DNA of 64,000 bases from Sipunculus nudus (GCA_026874595.1 CM049320.1:22021714-22085713), one strand, 5' to 3'. Numbered from the stretch's first letter, positions 47,801 to 59,812 are shown. The notes: generated by a model from the sequence alone, not told the origin. Numbers and translations are program-made.

Positions 47801-50138
47801 CTGTATACATGTTTCAAGTTAATTGAAGAGGTATTTTGGCAAAAAATATATTAAAACATATATTTTCAAGACTGGGATATCCGTTTCGGTCTGTCAGTTC
47901 CGCGATTCCGTTCGCGACCGCGGAAATTCACTGGCTCTACTGTCAGAAGGGCTTTCATATACATGTTTTGATTCAGCTAAAATCCCTGTGTCAATTCGGC
48001 AAGGGCAAACCTGATCTTACCAATTATTTAACTATTTGCACATGTGAATCTGATGTATAAACGATAAATTCAAGCAAAAACAAAGCATTCTTATGTTCTT
48101 TATTGTGTGTATATTACCATCATATGGACATGATCACCGATATTTACGGCGTCCAGTTCGACCGACGTAATAATGCTGATTGCTGTAAATTATCCTTGGT
48201 GGCCCTGAGGACGTTGAACAATTTGTACCCGAATATAAGACGGCCGTCCGTCTTTGCAAAAAAATGTTTAGGGTTAAATTTTTAAATGTAGTACATGGCT
48301 AAATACGGTAAGTATATATATTTCATTGCAAAATACATCCACATACGTACCTAAATTCAGGTCAACCGATTAGCATGGCTACCTGTATGGTCGGCCTTCA
48401 CGGACACAGTCAGTCAATGTTATCTGTGACACGCATGACCACTGATCCTGTTGTGTGTAACTAATATTATTATTATTATATTAGATGATAAAGCCCCTAA
48501 CGGAGAATAAAAACAGGCGGTAACTTTTAAGCTTCTGATATACATGCACTGAATATATTAAGTATATAGGCCTGCATTAATTGACACCCACGTATACAAC
48601 TTTCGACGCTTCATAAATGGAATTACGTCCTTTTTTGAATAATTGTTAAAATGATAAAGTTTGGGGATGGAGTCTTCAATTGGAAAAGTTTATTTCATCC
48701 ATTACATTAAACTTACTGCATGCTTTTTGAAAATTAAAATTTACACATTTTATGTAAACATCACTAAAAAACATAGCTCTTCTTCACATGAGCTTATACA
48801 TTATTACCATTTAGAATTATCACGCTGTTTTTACTTAAGCAAAACAATTTCTGAAAGTAGGCCTACCTTTGCAAGGTCATCTTGTGCAGAGAATCTGCTA
48901 ATAAAAGTGGAATGACCAGTTATGCAGGGTGTTTAATGTACTAGTATTGTAAAGCAAAATTATCTTTTAATATAGAATATGTATGTCTTTAATATTATTT
49001 CACTACTATTGGTATATCAATTAAAAAAAATGAAATAACTCATATTTATCAGTAATAGGATTTCGTTATCATATTTGTAATTAAATGTTGGTTTCATATG
49101 AAGATCATATATTATTTTTCTTGTAATTACTTTCGACATTTCATCAGGCCGGCGTCGTTTTCATGAGATGTACGTTAAAGTTTGTATAGGCATCACAAAT
49201 GTCTTGTGTTACTTCCGTTGTATTAAGATATCGTTAGCTTGGCGTGGAATAAGATATTAGCCACTGATATACCAGTTTTCACAGACACAGCAGTCTGATA
49301 TTTAGTGACAGCCTGTGCATTAGCTGTGTTTATCCTCCAGCATGACCAAGTGAGGCTCTCGCCTGGGACGCTGTGACGTCAGTGAAAATAATCTATTGGT
49401 ACATCAGTTATTCTGTCGCAATAAATCAACGAAGCGCATCAAAGGCAGAGGCCTGAAGTCCTATATTTATAACGTGAGCCCGTTTTCCGCTGGATGATCG
49501 CCAGTTTGTTGGGTACAGAGAGGGCTTTAACTGCAGATGCTACATTAAATGAAGACCCTCCCCCCATTCGACTGGTTAATATAAACTATCTAAATCGTCT
49601 TTCTGACAAAATAACCCTAGAGGTTACCTTAATAAATTAATTAATTAATTTATTTATTACAACATATTCCATGGTAGCTTTTATCAGAATAAAATTATGT
49701 TTACAGATTGGCCTTGTAGTACATAGATGTATCACAATAAAATGCAATATTCAATAAGTCCATAAAACTAAAATGACATCATACAATCACAGAATATTTA
49801 GTGGAAATGCGGTGACGCAAACACAGCTAAAGTTGAAGTATGAATATATATAGTCGAGTTACGTTATGAAAAGTATGTAACAGAGTTGCTAAATACATAA
49901 AGCGAGGTTAAATACAAATAAAGCACTATAGTGTACTATCTAAATGAAATGTATCTACATAGACGCGCGAAAGTACGGTAATGAAAAATTAGATGACGGC
50001 TCAAATATTAGTATTATTTAGCTAAACAAGTAGACAATGAAAGGAAATTATTCTACCTTGGGGTTATATGCAAGGATATATGAGCGTTCTAGCCATTTAA
50101 AGCTCTTTAGATTTTTTTTTTTTTTTTGCAAATTTTAG
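44831..50138. other. Non-coding stretch, no recognisable gene
   Basis: AT-rich with pyrimidine-rich patches (about 45700-45780) and an (ATTA)n patch near 49640. Open frames are short and lack domain or splice features. Confidence 0.4.
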
Positions 50139-52398
50139 TTCAGCTGACTGTAAGTCATCTGAGCTATAGTGATCACTCTTTGTCCGTCGTCCGTCTGTCC
50201 GTCTGGCCGTTAACCGGTCAATCGTAAAATCGTAACCGCTAGACCTAGAATCTAGTAACTTGTCATTCTGAAAGGTCCATGAAAAATCTCCTTGGAAAAC
50301 AGAAATTAGGACTCTGTTACCCATATCCTTCAAGCTATGGGGCCCCAAAATACCCCCCAGAATAGTCATACAATAGTAAAAAATTCCATACAAAAACTTC
50401 AATATCTCATTAACAACATCACTGATGGTCATGATTTTAAGCATACATATTGCACATGAGGTGTTTCATCAGTTTCTGCAGACTGGTGGCGTCATCTGTA
50501 TTTTTCGATTTTTTTACAAATTGTTTTCTCTATTTTTGAGACCTTTAAAATTGTGAACATCTGTTAACAGGGCACAAATCTGTTACCCATATCCTTTGAG
50601 CTATAGGGCTCCAAAGTACCCCCAGAATAGTCAAAAATTTCATACAAAAACTTCAATATCTCATTAACTACATCACTGATGGTCATGATTTTAAGCATAC
50701 ATATTGCTCATGAGGTGTTTCATCAGTTTCTGCAGACTGGTGGCGTCACCTGTATTTTTCGATTTTTTTACAAATTGTTTTCTCTATTTTTGAGACCTTT
50801 AAAATTGTGAACATCTGTTAACAGGGCACAAATCTGTTACCCATATGCTTTGAGCTATGGGGCCCCAAAGTACCCCCAGAATAGTAAAAAATTTCATACA
50901 AAAACTTCAATATCTCATTGACTATATCACTGATGGTCATGATTTTTGGCATACAAATGGATCATGAGATATTTCATCAGTTTTTGCAGACTTGTGGCGT
51001 CACCTGTATTTTTCGATTTTTTACAAATTGTTTTCTTTATTTTTGAGACCTTTAAAATTGTGAACATCTGTTAACAGGGCACAAATCATAAAGACTGGGT
51101 CTAGAATCCTAGTCATTCTTAACACACTGAGAGATCTATGAAAAGTCTCCATCGAAACCTGAAATTAGGTCTCTGTTACCCATATCCTTTGAGCTATGGC
51201 ACTCCAAAGTAAAGCTCAGAATAATGGGAAATTTGATACAAAAGCTGAAATATCTGAACAACTAATGCAGAGATCACCATAATTGTTTGTATAGATATTC
51301 ATCATTGAGTGTTTTATCAGTATCTGCAGACTGGTGGCACCACCTGTATTTGTTAACAGGGCACAAATCATAACAACTGGACCTAGAATCTTCATTCTTG
51401 ACGTACAGGGAGACCCATGAAAAGTGTCCATGGAAACCTGTATTTAGATCTCTGTTACCCATATCCTTTATGCTGTATGGCTCCAAAACAACCCCCCAGA
51501 ATAATGAAAATTGGATACAAAAATTGCTGTATCTCAATAACTACAACACTGATGGTCATGATGTTTGGCATACATATTGATCATGAGGTGTTCCATCAGT
51601 TTTTGCAGACTGGGTGCGCCACCTCTATTTTTACAAATTTTTACGATTTTTTCTCTATTTTTGAGACCTTTAAAGATGTGGTTATCGGTCAACAGGGAAC
51701 AAATCGTAACAACTGGACCTAGAATCTTCATTCTTGTCATGCAAGGAGGCCCATGAAATGTGTCTGTGGAAACCTGGTATTAGGTCTCTGTTTCCTATAT
51801 CCTTCAAGCTATAGGACTCCGAAGTATCCCTTAAATTAATGGACAATTTGATTCAAAAGCTGAAGTATCTGAACAACTAATGCAAGATCACCATGATTCT
51901 TTGCATGGATATTGATTATGGAGTGTTTCATCAGTTTTTTGCAGACTGGTGGTGCCATCTATATTTTATTCAATTTTTCGAATTGTTTTCTCTAATTTAG
52001 ATACCTATAAGGATGCTGTCATCTGATAACGTGGCACAAATTGTAACGACTGGACATAGAATCTTCATTCTTGTCATGCAAGGAGGCCCATGAAAAGTGT
52101 CTGTGGAAACCTGAAATTAGGTCTCTATCTGAACAACTAATGCAGAGATCACCATGATCCTTTGCATGGATATTGACCATTAAGTGTTTTTATAAGTTTC
52201 TGCAGACTGGTGGAGCCACCTGAATTTTTTTTAAGTTTACGCATTTTTTCTCTATTTTTGAGATTTATAAATACAGACACAATCTTGGCCTGTTGGTTAA
52301 TCTGTTTGATGCTTCAGTTGAATTGGTATATACTACCATTCAGACGATGAAATTTCCTTTGGCGAATCTCTTCCCAGTCAGCTGAGCGTCATGACCCA
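50139..52398 (+). mobile_element. Unclassified long repeat family, copy C, made largely of tandem units
   Basis: Left end TTCAGCTGACTGTAAGTCAT followed by CTGAGCTATAGTGATC and GTCCGTCGTCCGTCTGTCCG matches copies A and B. The right end TCAGCTGAGCGTCATGACCC is followed by a divergent tail. The interior from about 50210 to 52260 is a tandem array of about seven units of 250-335 bp. Repeated landmarks are TGTTAACAGGGCACAAATC (about 50560, 50814, 51064, 51352 and later variants), TCTGTTACCCATATCCTTTG, CATCACTGATGGTCATGATT and TTTCATCAGTTTCTGCAGAC. Later units carry an extra segment TCATAACAACTGGACCTAGA. No protein is encoded. Confidence 0.65.
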
Positions 52399-52619
52399 AT
52401 TTCCCCAAACAGTAAGGTCATAGTCAAAATTTGGTTGAAGAAACGTGTGTATGTATTCAAGTATTTTTAGGGAGAAAATCGCTAATTCGGTACAGTAATC
52501 CTATCTCCAAGCATAATTTCTTTATTACTACTTTTGTCTGATTCTTCCTTGAATGATGACGGTTAATTTCAATGCCCATATGGCGAACCTCTTCAACTTT
52601 CACTAAAATACAAATATAT

Positions 52620-53665
52620 ATACTAATTGGTTCATTATCATCAGACTTAAGTTGTTTGGAGTGTATTTACTTCGAAGCTGATTTTTCTGCATTTTTTAGA
52701 GTTTATTATTACGCATCCAATTAACTACTTGGGAAAGGCCAGTCTGAGGTTTGTTCTGGGCAGTATTAACGTCAGGGGCGTCAGAGCCGTTTACATTTAT
52801 CGTGATATCATCGGAAATGACAGAGCAGATATATCAAAAAGAGTATTGGACCAGTGACGGTGCCTTGAGGTACACCTGTTGTTATAATGTTTACATCCGA
52901 TATACTATTTGCGATAGTTACAAATTGTTTGCTTTCATTTAAATATGAATGAAACCCTTTTAGAGAGGTCCCCTTAACTCAATATTATTCTAATTTGTTC
53001 AAAAGAATACTGTGTGTTAGTGAATCAAAGCCCTTTCTGACATCGAGAAATCATACGGCATTAAGTTTACCCTGATATATGATAGAGAGGCAGTTGTCAA
53101 CTAAAAGGTGAAGAGCAGTTTGAGTAGAGTTATTTGACAGGGAAGCAGTTTGTTCAGTTGAGAGGAGATCATGATTCAATAAGTAATCAATACGAGAAAT
53201 GGGTGACGTGTTTTTCAAGAGAATTTTGACAATGTAACATGTTATAGATATAGGACATTTCGTTTAATTTACCCTTACTTTTAAATATTTGGTCTACTCG
53301 AGCGCATTTCCAGTCATGGGGAACTACTCCAATATTGAGAGACTGGTTAAAAATATGCGAAAGAGAAGGAGCGAGAAGATCTGCGGCATCATGTAGCAAA
53401 CTGCTAGACATGTTTAATAGGTCAAGGCCATATTTGCTTTTCAGTTGTTGTAGATGATTTGGAATAGTGAGGCTATTAATTGGTGCAGACTCATAAGTAG
53501 AATCAGAGGGACTAAGTATATGGAATTGCTTTCTGATTCAGATTCTTGTAATCTTAATATATTAAACATTCACGCAGGCTACATATATCTAAATGTATCA
53601 TTTTTTTCCGCGCTACTGAAAAGGTTTGTTAGCAGTTTATTAAAGGTTATTGGTGTATAATTTTT
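52620..53665 (-). pseudogene. LINE reverse transcriptase remnant, antisense
   Basis: Read on the minus strand, pieces of a CR1/L2/Rex-type reverse transcriptase appear in the correct order. First is a segment with LLAPSLSHIFNQSLNIGVVP and HDWKCARV (about 53380-53280), then STEQ and STQTALHLLVDNCLS, then FLDVRKGFDSL and the palm motif GVPQGTVTGPIL (about 52880-52840). Several stops and frameshifts interrupt it and no catalytic YADD box is readable. It is a 5'- and 3'-truncated, old insertion, of a different family from the 21.6-27.6 kb LINE. Confidence 0.8.
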
Positions 53666-54300
53666 ATTTACTGCAAAACAGTGGAGAACACGTAGCATCA
53701 CCTCTTTCTCATTCATGCACACATCAGCAGCATATAACCAGATTGCATAACAAAACTCGACACAGTTCAAGGTGAATAATTGTAGAACTATCTTTCCTTT
53801 ATTCAATATTTTATATACATTCATATAAATATATATACATAATACGACAGATATATTTGTGTACTTTCAAACATCACGTACCGTTTGCGGTAAAAGTTTC
53901 ATTATATAACCACGATAACCAAATTGTACGCGGCCCGAATAATGAATGGTTATCATAGTGAAGAGACTGACACTTTGATTGTACGTTTACATGTGTTCTT
54001 GTGCGCATATTAGCTTAATGTGTCCAAGCAGCATTATGCAGCGGTATAGTTGCAATAAGATGGTAGGTTATTGCTGTGCAGTTTCCCGTATCACTTGTGT
54101 CATGACTTTAAGTAGGCCTGTACCAGTCCAGTATAAATCCCTCTTGAGTAGTATGGTCACGGCTTTTTTTCTAGACTGCTTATCATTTATTTTTCAGTCG
54201 ATGAGATTACTCAAATAGGCCTGAAGGTCCAGCATAAAGGCCCCAGGCCTCGTATGTTGACTTCTACTTTCAAATCCTCATACCTTTTTTTTTTTTGCAG

Positions 54301-54444
54301 ATGAGATCAGGCAGCAGTTGGACAAAGCAGTCGACCTGTTTATGAAGTACCATAGCGAAGGGGATTTTGAACTTTTGGCCAAGTCCATATACAGGCAGGA
54401 CTGCGTCCTCATGCCGCCAGATGGAACCATTGCGCACTATTCTG
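54301..54444 (+). CDS. NTF2/SnoaL-like (DUF4440-type) protein, exon 2
   Basis: A 144-nt exon with a strong acceptor (T-run then GCAG at 54300) and donor (CTG|GTAAAG at 54445). It starts two bases into a codon and ends one base into the next. It encodes a helical start (EIRQQLDKAVDLFMKYHSEG) and then DFELLAKSIY and DCVLMPPDG. The run of a helix, a G-D-F/Y turn, and a strand with an MPP motif is typical of the SnoaL/DUF4440 branch of the NTF2-like fold, a small cone-shaped cytosolic domain. Family members bind small hydrophobic ligands or act as association domains; the substrate is unknown here. Confidence 0.85.
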
Positions 54445-54917
54445 GTAAAGTTAATTGAGATTCATGAAGATTCATAACACTTATCGAAAAGCTTTTCATT
54501 AATTTGTGAAGAGGTGATGGTTCAGACAAATTAATTAAGCGTATTCCGTCCTTAAATCAGAAGTATCCATATTCAGTAACCCTCTCGCATGAAGGGGGCA
54601 GATATTGCAAACCTAATGTCTTCCACTGGTTCACTGTATAAGAGCGGGTACTTGAATGCTCTTTAAGAATCCATATCCAGGAACACAAAACTCTGCTTCA
54701 GTTCTTTAAATTATGTAAATAATCAACACACAATTAAGTCCATTTTTTTCATACATTTAAGAATTATCAAGAAATTACAAAAATAAGTAACATGACAATT
54801 TGCGACCAAAAAAATCATCCTCGAATCTTCGAATATTTTGAATAATTTCGTATGTTTTAATGGGACTAAGCAGGACCACGAGAATATCCTAAGATTTAGC
54901 ATTTATCTTTATTCAAG

Positions 54918-55059
54918 ATGTAAAGGACGTGTATGGCAAGTCTGATATTAAGCGCTTCACGTGTGTTAATGACGAGAGCGTGATAGAGGGGAACATGGCC
55001 GTGACACGTGGTCATTATACTGGATATCGCGAGGATGGAAACGTGGCTGGAAGTGGAAG
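54918..55059 (+). CDS. NTF2/SnoaL-like protein, exon 3
   Basis: A 142-nt exon after a 473-nt intron. Acceptor TTCAAG at 54917, donor AAG|GTGAGA at 55060. The frame continues exactly from exon 2 (split Asp codon) and ends two bases into an Arg codon. It contains alternating strands (IKRFTCVNDE, SVIEGNMAVTRGHYTGY), as expected of the beta-sheet of the fold. The loop after the MPP motif is shorter than in many bacterial DUF4440 proteins. Confidence 0.85.
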
Positions 55060-55210
55060 GTGAGATACATTTAATGTTTCTCATAATGAATGTTTCTCAG
55101 AATTATACTTTATTCTTGATCAAGCAAGGAAGGGATATTATTTTTTAGGTTCTTCACAATAGATAATAGAACAACAGGGAAATGCAAATGATAAGTATTT
55201 ACGGGCAAGG

Positions 55211-55212
<2 letters not shown>

Positions 55213-55263
<51 letters not shown>
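55213..55263. repeat. (TA)n microsatellite
   Basis: TA tract immediately left of the hairpin element. Confidence 0.95.
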
Positions 55264-55268
<5 letters not shown>

Positions 55269-55325
55269 GAGTTACCCTCCGTTGTAAAGTGCTCTATGGC
55301 CTACAGACTAGGTCAGAGGGAAATA

Positions 55326-55471
55326 ACACTGAAGAAAAACAACACTGTAAATTCACTACAGTCTGTTTCACGGGATGCGACCTGTTAGAATCGAACAACA
55401 TTCACCTGATGATCGGGTCGTTTCCCGTGAAAAGACTGTAGTGAATTTACAGTGTTGTTTTTCTTCAGTGT
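55326..55471. mobile_element. Hairpin (inverted-repeat) element with a hammerhead-like core
   Basis: Arms 55326-55375 and 55423-55471 are near-perfect inverted copies (ACACTGAAGAAAAACAACAC and onward against the complement ending TTCTTCAGTGT), with a 47-nt loop. The loop and the start of the right arm contain CTGATGA (55406-55412), a CGGG/CCCG stem (55414-55417 with 55424-55427) and GAAA (55429-55432). This resembles the core of hammerhead ribozymes known from Penelope-like elements and retrozymes, but the pair next to the core is a T-T mismatch. (TA)n tracts lie close on either side (55213-55263 and 55481-55543). Confidence 0.6.
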
Positions 55472-55480
55472 TTTATATAT

Positions 55481-55543
55481 ATAAATATATGTATATATAT
55501 ATATATATTTATATATTTATATATAATATATATATATATATAA
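55481..55543. repeat. Interrupted (TA)n microsatellite
   Basis: TA tract with ATG, TTT and AAT interruptions between the hairpin element and the long-TIR element. Confidence 0.9.
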
Positions 55544-55544
55544 A

Positions 55545-56994
55545 TGTTACAGTCAATGGTAAAATCAGTCAATTGGTAAATTGCCTGAAATATTCTGTCA
55601 ATTTACAAATTGCCTGATTCACTCAGGCATTTTAAAAACTGACTGAATTTTTCAGGCATTTTACAAATTGAATGAGAAATCAGTCCAAATATTTGACAGA
55701 TTGACTGAAATACTGAATTAGTGAAAGGCAAGTAATTTATTTAAATAGATTAATGTTATAAAAAATATGTATTCTTATAATTACCTTGTTACTTTTGAGT
55801 ACACTTTAAATTTGTTAAGCTAAATGTGTAATGATATGATGTGAAATATTTGTTAAAGAATGATGAGTATAATCACGGTTAAACTGATAAATCACAATAT
55901 TATTTCACATCATATTACACGCATTGCTGAAAGAGAGAATAAAAAGTATAAACTGTTCTCAAATATTTCATAACTTGCTACCTTTGAGAAATGTATATAT
56001 TTTTCTTCTTTTTTAAAGGTATTTGATGCGAAATATTGATAGAGAATGATGAGGATAATCAAATTTAAACCTGCTTATATCAAATATCTGATAAAAGTGG
56101 TTGTAGATGGTTGTTCATTACAATTACTGTGTGTGCTACCTTTAATGAGGCTGATAGAGCTGAGTAATTTCTTCTTTAATGGGCCGACTATGTATCTGCT
56201 TTGATAGAGCCATACTGTGACGTGTGTTAGACTGAGCTCAGTACTATTGGAGCACATGAGTCAGCTTTGCACATGCATTGAGCATGCATTATACAGCCAA
56301 ACCAAGAATGTTGTTAGAGTTGAGTATTCACTTTGAAAGAGTCAGCCATGCACTAATGCATTTGATCTTTGTAAAGGAACCCAATAAATATAGAGATGTG
56401 TATAGGTACTCAGTATTTGCTGAATGTCAGTGATGGCAGACACTATGGAATCGTCATTGCGTCAGAGGTTGCCAGAGACGACAAATACTGATAACAAATT
56501 GGAATCAAAGCATAAGATCATTTTTGTTACCGGTATGTAAAACATTACACTTTACAATATGATGTAAAATATATCAAAATATTTCACTATTATGTAACAG
56601 TGAAATATATGAAACACATGGAATTTTACTTGAATATTTATCATTTTAATTTAATATCCCTATCATTTTTATCCAATATTTCACAACATATTATTACACG
56701 TGTAGCTTAAGAAGGAAGATGAAAAAATGTAAAGTTAACTCAAAACTAGTAAGGTTTACCATATTAGAATACAAATATGTCATAATAATAATTTATTTTG
56801 AATAAATGACGTGTCTACACCTATTCAAATTATCAGTCAATCTGTCAAATAGATTGACTGATTTTTCAACCAATTTGTAAAATGCCTGAAAATTTAAGTC
56901 ATTTTGTAAAATGGGCATCAGGCAATTTGTAAATTGACTGAAAATTTCAGGCAATTTACAAATTCACTGATTGTACACACTGACTGTTACACAT
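55545..56994. mobile_element. Long-TIR foldback DNA element, non-autonomous
   Basis: The outer arms (about 55545-55735 and 56815-56994) are inverted repeats with clear similarity over about 185 bp, built of sub-repeats such as CAATTTACAAATTGCCTGA. The similarity continues inward (left to about 55865, right to about 56670), giving total arms near 310 bp. Outer ends read TGTTACAGTCA and, inverted, TGTAACAGTCA. Both outer borders lie in (TA)n. The interior has no transposase. The superfamily is not assignable from the ends alone. Confidence 0.75.
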
Positions 56995-56996
56995 AT

Positions 56997-57001
56997 AATA
57001 T

Positions 57002-57050
<49 letters not shown>

Positions 57051-57239
57051 AAAGTGAGATTTTGAGTGAAAAAAACAGTCAGAGGGACTTCACTTCATAG
57101 ATTTTCATAACTGAAAATCCGCTTTCATCACATTTCATGGTATTGATGGTTCCTCGATGGATTTATATATTCATTGTCATAGATACTTGTGTTTGTAAAG
57201 TTAGCATTAATTTAATGTTTATTTATTGTATCTAAAGCT

Positions 57240-57294
<55 letters not shown>

Positions 57295-57300
57295 TATATA
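56997..57300. repeat. Two (TA)n microsatellites
   Basis: TA tracts at 56997-57048 and 57248-57300, the second about 90 nt before the last exon of the NTF2-like gene. Confidence 0.9.
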
Positions 57301-57386
57301 CACCCTTTCCGTCAGCAGCACTTTGTTGATTTCTATAGGTGTATTGTATCGTATTGCTTTGTGACGTTTATTTGTATTTCCCCCAG

Positions 57387-57459
57387 GTACACCGTGATGT
57401 TTTTACCAACAGATGGGAAATGGCTCATGAAATATGTCATTTGGACTAGGGGTCAGTGA
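57387..57459 (+). CDS. NTF2/SnoaL-like protein, terminal exon
   Basis: A 73-nt exon with acceptor TTTCCCCCAG at 57386 and stop TGA at 57457-57459. It completes the Arg codon and adds YTVMFLPTDGKWLMKYVIWT, the closing strands of the NTF2-like domain. A G-K-W motif before the last strand is characteristic of DUF4440 proteins. Intron 3 (55060-57386) is filled largely by the hairpin and long-TIR elements and (TA)n tracts. Confidence 0.85.
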
Positions 57460-57771
57460 GGACAGGAGTTATGATTTCCGATTCGCAGTTGACACACAGG
57501 AAATTACTTTATTCCGGTTAACTGGCTTATATTAAGAGTATGCGACCCGCGTATAGAAGACATACATATTACTGTAGATTTTATTTGAATTATCAAGGCG
57601 CAACCGTTCTACTACGCTCCCGAGGCAGCGGAAATCTTGCGCTTCTAAAGAAGCAACTGATTTTTACGCTGCCAGCTTTGACCGTTTATGATATATTTAG
57701 ACACCAGATGGCGGTTCGTTGTCCGCTGAAAAAAACGTGCATATGATGTGACAAGCAGCGAACCAGATGGC

Positions 57772-57777
57772 AATAAA
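57772..57777 (+). promoter_or_regulatory. Candidate poly(A) signal of the NTF2-like gene
   Basis: AATAAA 313 nt after the stop codon, the first in the presumed 3' untranslated region. Confidence 0.4.
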
Positions 57778-58454
57778 CATACACTCGACAGGCATCCTGG
57801 CTCCGCCCATAGCTGCGCTTCAAGCACCGCTTGATGACTGTTTACGGTCGAAATCTAATTGCTTCCTCTGCATTCTCGCATCATCGACCGATTCGATTAT
57901 AACATTATGACTGTGTTAGCCTAGCCATGTGTCTGGTGCCTGCAGAACTGGAACCAGCCAGCGAGGTGTGCACGCAGCCTTTGTTGTTACGTTTCGTTTG
58001 AATTACAGCTCACCGGGCGGGCATCCTATGTGCCAAAGGCCCTAAGCAAACCAATTCTCTCTGAGCCTGTGGCCTGTTCAGACGGTTACCGGGGCGATGA
58101 GCTCTCACTCAAAACGAAATGAACATGGTTGGCTCCGTGTATTCCTCGCTTGGCTGTTTTTTCCAGCACAAGGTCTCATCTGATTGGACAAAAATACAGT
58201 GCTCCCCTCTGATGTTGCAATTCAGGATACGAGGTCATAACAAACAGCGAATACGATATAAGTTGTAGGCCTAAAGTTCAAGCGCTGTGTAAAGAGCGTA
58301 CCGTTCCACTTGAATCTATTAGACCTGAGCAATGTAAAACATACATTTTCTTGCAGAAATCAGTTGTAACAATTTGGTTATATTTTTCTTTTGACTCTGT
58401 TTCTATGTTACACCTATAAATCACAAAATTTAAAGATGCTTTTATCAATTATCG

Positions 58455-58812
58455 CTATTACAAGTTATTACGTGTCAGTAATGCTGTATTTGTTACCTCA
58501 GAGATTTAAGATGACCACCAGATGTCAGCAGGTACAACGATTTGCAAGCATTCGGTACCTGATTAAAGAGTAAAAAGCCCGAAGAACGGATATTTTGTTT
58601 GAAACAGTACCCCTAGAGGATATGATGTATAAAATAGGTCTTATTTCACATTTGTTTAATGTTATTTGAAACTAAAAACTATTATTTCCAATAGTAAAAT
58701 CTTTGTTTAATAATTTGCCTTCGAATGCAGCATTAACCAACAGGTTATATATTTATTAACAGTAGCAAAATATATAAATAATTGAAGACGAGATTACAAA
58801 ATATAATTTTTC
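58455..58812 (+). repeat. Dispersed duplicate, first copy (partner at 63673-64000)
   Basis: Shares a GACCACCAGATGTCAGCAG block, GCAAGCATTCGGTACCT, ACTATTATTTCCAATAGTAAA, TCGAATGCAGCATTA and CCAACAG in the same order with the right edge of the window. The second copy lacks about 36 nt (around GAGTAAAAAGCCCGAAGAAC). Confidence 0.8.
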
Positions 58813-59029
58813 AAATATTAGTATTTAGAGAGGATTTTGTAGAAAAAGGTAATGATTTGACGTCATTATCGTTTCATTATATGGTTACCTATCGAAAGGG
58901 TCAGAAATGTGTGTTTTGTCAGTACAGTTTTGACATTTTGTTTACAGCTAGAAATTCTGGTATCTGGCCGGACGCTTGGGCATCAAACTCTGGCGTCCGA
59001 AAGAGATTTAAGGCATAGCATAACAGACG

Positions 59030-59081
<52 letters not shown>

Positions 59082-59301
59082 TTATTAAGGTTGTGTCGTT
59101 TTAAGCTTGGTCAATATATTGGATAAAATTGAATATGTAATAAATACATTTCGTGATATTGGGATATTTTTTGGATATTGTATTATCTGAACAGTCTGAA
59201 AATAATTTCTCATCAAGGTATATTCATATAGCTCACGATATTCATTTATCAATTGATCATAACATGTTTAACTTGCTGCACCGTCTAGTAGTTGATCATT
59301 T

Positions 59302-59349
<48 letters not shown>

Positions 59350-59517
59350 AATCAACCTATATGTGATTCATTATATATACATTATATCATGGATACGATT
59401 TGACAGGTCTCTTCGATATACTTTGTACACTGTGTAGCATGTTACAATGTCGATAGCCGGTTTAGTTTACGGAAATATACCATTTGATGCAAAACTATGT
59501 TTCGTCATGTGGTTTGC

Positions 59518-59812
59518 CTGCTTCAACCAAGAACATTAAAGGTCATGTATATAGACAGCCGATTTTAAATAAATAAAAAAAAAATTATCCCAAGTTTTCC
59601 TTGGTTTTTCAAATTATGATCTTTTTTTATGATTTGGATATGAATAAGAGAAGTCTGTCATACCTTTCGTATGTGTGTTTCTTGCTTCAAAAAATATTCC
59701 AGGTCTTGTATAAACGGTGGATTTAAAAAGCGCCAACCTAATCACCCCATGACTCCGGTCTTTCAAACTATGCTATTCTTTTACAATAAGGATATTAATA
59801 AGTCTGTCACAC
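59518..59812 (+). repeat. Diverged tandem duplication of about 160 bp
   Basis: Unit 1 (about 59518-59662) and unit 2 (about 59682-59812) share CTTCAA, AGGTCNTGTATA, a GGTTTTTCAAATTATGAT / GGTCTTTCAAACTATGCT block, GGATAT-AATAAG and AGTCTGTCAYACC. Confidence 0.55.

Larger units (their letters stand above)
42006..54300 (+). other. Proposed 12.3-kb intron 1 of the NTF2-like gene
   Basis: If exon 1 is correct, this intron contains a minus-strand SINE-like unit (43718-43985), a GC-rich minisatellite (44156-44326), (TA)n tracts (44623-44666, 44789-44830), repeat copy C (50139-52398) and an antisense LINE remnant (52620-53665). Stretches 42294-43717, 44831-50138 and 53666-54300 show no recognisable gene or repeat beyond short AT-rich runs. 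A TGACGTCA motif is at about 49374-49381. Confidence 0.45.

Noticed and set aside
47823-48060. Overlapping open frames of 63 and 74 codons
   Set aside because: No domain features, and both overlap in different frames; likely chance.
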